Below, in pieces: positions 5,731-6,375 of a DNA stretch of 6,375 nt. The notes under the pieces were generated by a model. That model had not been told where the DNA came from, did no database searches, and was given only the letters and a program-made list of their open reading frames with translations. The position numbers and the translations under genes are program-made. Origin of the DNA: Deltaproteobacteria bacterium. GTDB lineage: Bacteria > Desulfobacterota > GWC2-55-46. Location: the NCBI GenBank assembly GCA_016234955.1, contig JACRNN010000259.1:1-6375 (forward strand), given 5' to 3'. Numbering within the stretch: position 1 is the stretch's first letter; every line of letters begins with the position of its first letter.

Positions 5731-6375
5731 ATGCGGACATTAAGGATCGCCATGGCGCAGATAAACCCCACGGTCGGGGCCATCAGGGAGAACGCGAAAA
5801 AGATACTCGCCTTCTCCGGGGAGGCCAGGGGTTTAGGGGCCGACCTCGTCATATTCCCGGAGCTCGCCGTCACAGGCTATCCGCCCGAAGACCTTCTTCT
5901 AAAGCCCAACTTCATAGACGACAACATAAAGTGCCTCAAGGAGCTGAGCGGAAAGATACGGGGCATTACCGCCGTCGTCGGCTTTGTCGACCGCAAGGCC
6001 GATATCCATAACGCCGCCGCGATCATACACGGGTCGAAGGTGGCCGACGTCTATCATAAGATGTATCTGCCGAACTACGGCGTCTTTGACGAACAGAGGT
6101 ACTTCCGGGCCGGGACAGTAGCCCTCAACTTCGTCCTCAACGGGGTAACCATAGGGCTTGAGATCTGCGAGGACATCTGGTACCCGGAAGGTCCTGCCAG
6201 GATACAATCGCTTGCCGGGGCCGAGGTCATAGTCAATATCAACGCCTCACCTTACCACGCGGGCAAGGCGTTGACAAGGGAAGAGATGCTTGCCACGAGG
6301 GCGCTGGATAACGGGGTGATAATAGCCTACAACAACACGGTCGGGGGGCAGGACGAGCTGGTGTTCGACGGCCAG
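5731..6375 (+). CDS. nadE: Glutamine-dependent NAD+ synthetase, N-terminal glutaminase domain (3' end cut by window edge)
   Basis: The first 215 codons are present and the frame is open to the window edge. The enzyme makes NAD+ from deamido-NAD+, ATP and glutamine in the cytoplasm; this nitrilase-fold domain releases ammonia from glutamine for the synthetase domain, which lies beyond the window. The opening MRTLRIAMAQINPTVG is typical of the family. The triad is visible: Glu44 (IFPELAVTGYPPEDLL), Lys110 (YHKMYLPNYGVFDE) and Cys146 (LEICEDIW). NINASPYHAGK and GGQDELVFDG are signatures of NAD synthetases rather than stand-alone nitrilases. ATG 5731 is chosen because the next ATG (5752), although it has AAGGA 5 nt upstream, would remove the first beta-strand (LRIAMAQ). 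The ATG at 5726 is out of frame. No ribosome binding site precedes 5731. The gene is divergent from the TPR gene. Confidence 0.93.
   Translation, partial: MRTLRIAMAQINPTVGAIRENAKKILAFSGEARGLGADLVIFPELAVTGYPPEDLLLKPNFIDDNIKCLKELSGKIRGITAVVGFVDRKADIHNAAAIIHGSKVADVYHKMYLPNYGVFDEQRYFRAGTVALNFVLNGVTIGLEICEDIWYPEGPARIQSLAGAEVIVNINASPYHAGKALTREEMLATRALDNGVIIAYNNTVGGQDELVFDGQ

Noticed and set aside
5899..6207. A 102-codon minus-strand open frame opposite nadE
   Set aside because: It is antisense to the catalytic core of NAD synthetase and has no recognisable features.

Overview
The window looks like a chromosomal piece from a Gram-negative (diderm) bacterium. It carries two lipoprotein signal peptides with clear lipoboxes and an outer-membrane beta-barrel protein ending in Phe. 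Coding DNA is GC-rich but uses ATA (Ile) and AGG (Arg) freely. That mix recalls uncultured Deltaproteobacteria/Desulfobacterota or Nitrospirota; this assignment is an inference from style and is not secure.

Layout, left to right. (1) 1-318, minus: the start of a lipoprotein with a CsgG/TolB-like N-terminal fold, cut by the window edge. (2) 319-696: a 378-base non-coding stretch with one copy of a dispersed hairpin repeat (374-425) and three degenerate 48-51-nt tandem units (429-560), each able to form a two-part hairpin; a candidate minus-strand promoter lies at 577-605. (3) 697-4261, minus: a two-gene operon with 1 nt between the genes. It encodes a lipoprotein with an N-terminal DUF4382-like domain plus a seven-bladed YVTN-type beta-propeller, then a 707-aa outer-membrane barrel with an F5/8 type C (discoidin-like) domain inserted in its middle. 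(4) 4262-4444: the operon promoter next to the intrinsic terminator of the gene upstream. (5) 4445-5476, minus: a cytoplasmic TPR protein with an exact 40-residue period. (6) 5477-5730: a divergent control region with a second copy of the dispersed repeat. (7) 5731-6375, plus: the N-terminal glutaminase (nitrilase) half of glutamine-dependent NAD+ synthetase, cut by the window edge.

How the genes relate. The propeller lipoprotein and the barrel are almost certainly made together and probably work together at the outer membrane; the discoidin-like insert suggests binding of a glycan or other surface ligand. The CsgG-like lipoprotein is on the same strand but separated by the repeat region, so it is probably a separate transcript. 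NAD synthetase and the TPR gene are divergent; no functional tie is visible. The points most worth a second look are the barrel with its inserted domain and propeller partner, and the hairpin repeat array at 374-560.
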